Below are positions 31,416 to 32,944 of a DNA stretch of 32,944 nucleotides, piece after piece. Position numbers and translations under genes: made by a program. The DNA is from Nemertoderma westbladi (lineage: Eukaryota; Xenacoelomorpha; Nemertodermatida; Nemertodermatidae). How positions within the stretch are numbered: position 1 is the first letter of the stretch; each line of letters begins with the position of its first letter. Location of the stretch: the NCBI GenBank assembly GCA_032718475.1, contig JAUCBJ010008272.1:64336-97279 (forward strand), read 5' to 3'. A model generated the notes under the pieces. It ran no database searches. It had not been told where the DNA came from and was given only the letters and a program-made list of their open reading frames with translations.

Positions 31416-32944
31416 TACCCCACTAGCCACTAAACCAAATAGAGTACCGGTACCCCACTAGCCACTAAACCAAATAGAGTACCGGTACCCCACTAGCCAC
31501 TAAACCAAATAGAGTACCGGTACCCCACTAGCCACTAAACCAAATAGAGTACCGGTACCCCACTAGCCACTAAACCAAATAGAGTACCGGTACCCCACTA
31601 GCCACTAAACCAAATAGAGTACCGGTACCCCACTAGCCACTAAACCAAATAGAGTACCGGTACCCCACTAGCCACTAAACCAAATAGAGTACCGGTACCC
31701 CACTAGCCACTAAACCAAATAGAGTACCGGTACCCCACTAGCCACTAAACCAAATAGAGTACCGGTACCCCACTAGCCACTAAACCAAATAGAGTACCGG
31801 TACCCCACTAGCCACTAAACCAAATAGAGTACCGGTACCCCACTAGCCACTAAACCAAATAGAGTACCGGTACCCCACTAGCCACTAAACCAAATAGAGT
31901 ACCGGTACCCCACTAGCCACTAAACCAAATAGAGTACCGGTACCCCACTAGCCACTAAACCAAATAGAGTACCGGTACCCCACTAGCCACTAAACCAAAT
32001 AGAGTACCGGTACCCCACTAGCCACTAAACCAAATAGAGTACCGGTACCCCACTAGCCACTAAACCAAATAGAGTACCGGTACCCCACTAGCCACTAAAC
32101 CAAATAGAGTACCGGTACCCCACTAGCCACTAAACCAAATAGAGTACCGGTACCCCACTAGCCACTAAACCAAATAGAGTACCGGTACCCCACTAGCCAC
32201 TAAACCAAATAGAGTACCGGTACCCCACTAGCCACTAAACCAAATAGAGTACCGGTACCCCACTAGCCACTAAACCAAATAGAGTACCGGTACCCCACTA
32301 GCCACTAAACCAAATAGAGTACCGGTACCCCACTAGCCACTAAACCAAATAGAGTACCGGTACCCCACTAGCCACTAAACCAAATAGAGTACCGGTACCC
32401 CACTAGCCACTAAACCAAATAGAGTACCGGTACCCCACTAGCCACTAAACCAAATAGAGTACCGGTACCCCACTAGCCACTAAACCAAATAGAGTACCGG
32501 TACCCCACTAGCCACTAAACCAAATAGAGTACCGGTACCCCACTAGCCACTAAACCAAATAGAGTACCGGTACCCCACTAGCCACTAAACCAAATAGAGT
32601 ACCGGTACCCCACTAGCCACTAAACCAAATAGAGTACCGGTACCCCACTAGCCACTAAACCAAATAGAGTACCGGTACCCCACTAGCCACTAAACCAAAT
32701 AGAGTACCGGTACCCCACTAGCCACTAAACCAAATAGAGTACCGGTACCCCACTAGCCACTAAACCAAATAGAGTACCGGTACCCCACTAGCCACTAAAC
32801 CAAATAGAGTACCGGTACCCCACTAGCCACTAAACCAAATAGAGTACCGGTACCCCACTAGCCACTAAACCAAATAGAGTACCGGTACCCCACTAGCCAC
32901 TAAACCAAATAGAGTACCGGTACCCCACTAGCCACTAAACCAAA
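31416..32944. repeat. 35-bp satellite array, continuation to window end
   Basis: The same unit and orientation as 26830-31156 continue for about 43 copies with no variation that I can see. The array is not closed; it runs past the window end. Confidence 0.97.

Noticed and set aside
26830-32944. CRISPR array
   Set aside because: The repeats are directly adjacent with no unique spacers, and the context is animal; this is a satellite.

Overview
The window looks like animal nuclear DNA, probably from a marine invertebrate such as an arthropod; I cannot name the species. The reasons are one gene with a proper GT-AG intron, a dense mix of animal-type transposable elements (BEL/Pao, two LINE groups, a tRNA-derived SINE, a P-element-like DNA transposon) and long tandem arrays. 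There are no operons, ribosome binding sites or other prokaryotic features.

Layout. 189-1604: a broken copy of the last exon of an inhibitor-of-apoptosis (IAP) gene, cut by a 5'-truncated LINE. 1605-4586: non-coding, nothing recognised. 4587-10471: a decayed BEL-type LTR retrotransposon (gag, zinc knuckle, protease, partial RT, RNase H, integrase); its gag is split by an inverted-repeat element with a 12-bp target duplication. 10472-11717: AT-rich, non-coding. 11718-14745: a broken gene for a protein of roughly 1,000 residues that I do not recognise. 15060-15230: a LINE 3' end.

15565-24817: the one gene that looks intact, a three-BIR, UBA and RING IAP of 576 residues in two exons. Its 7.5-kb intron (16617-24138) is almost all repeats: a deleted LINE, a SINE, the 3' end of an L2/CR1-like LINE, a 53-bp minisatellite grown from that LINE's coding end, and a P-element-like transposon with exact 8-bp target duplications.

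24818-26829: 3' UTR, then AT-rich sequence with small tandem repeats. 26830-32944: a 35-bp satellite that runs off the window, interrupted once (31157-31415) by a patchwork of SINE and satellite sequence.

The most interesting points are: (1) evidence that the 35-bp satellite is related to, and perhaps derived from, the tRNA-like head of the SINE in the same window; (2) a second tandem array derived from LINE coding sequence; (3) the unrecognised broken gene at 11.7-14.7 kb; (4) the P-element-like transposon with intact ends but a broken transposase; and (5) the duplicated IAP locus with a LINE at a deletion breakpoint.
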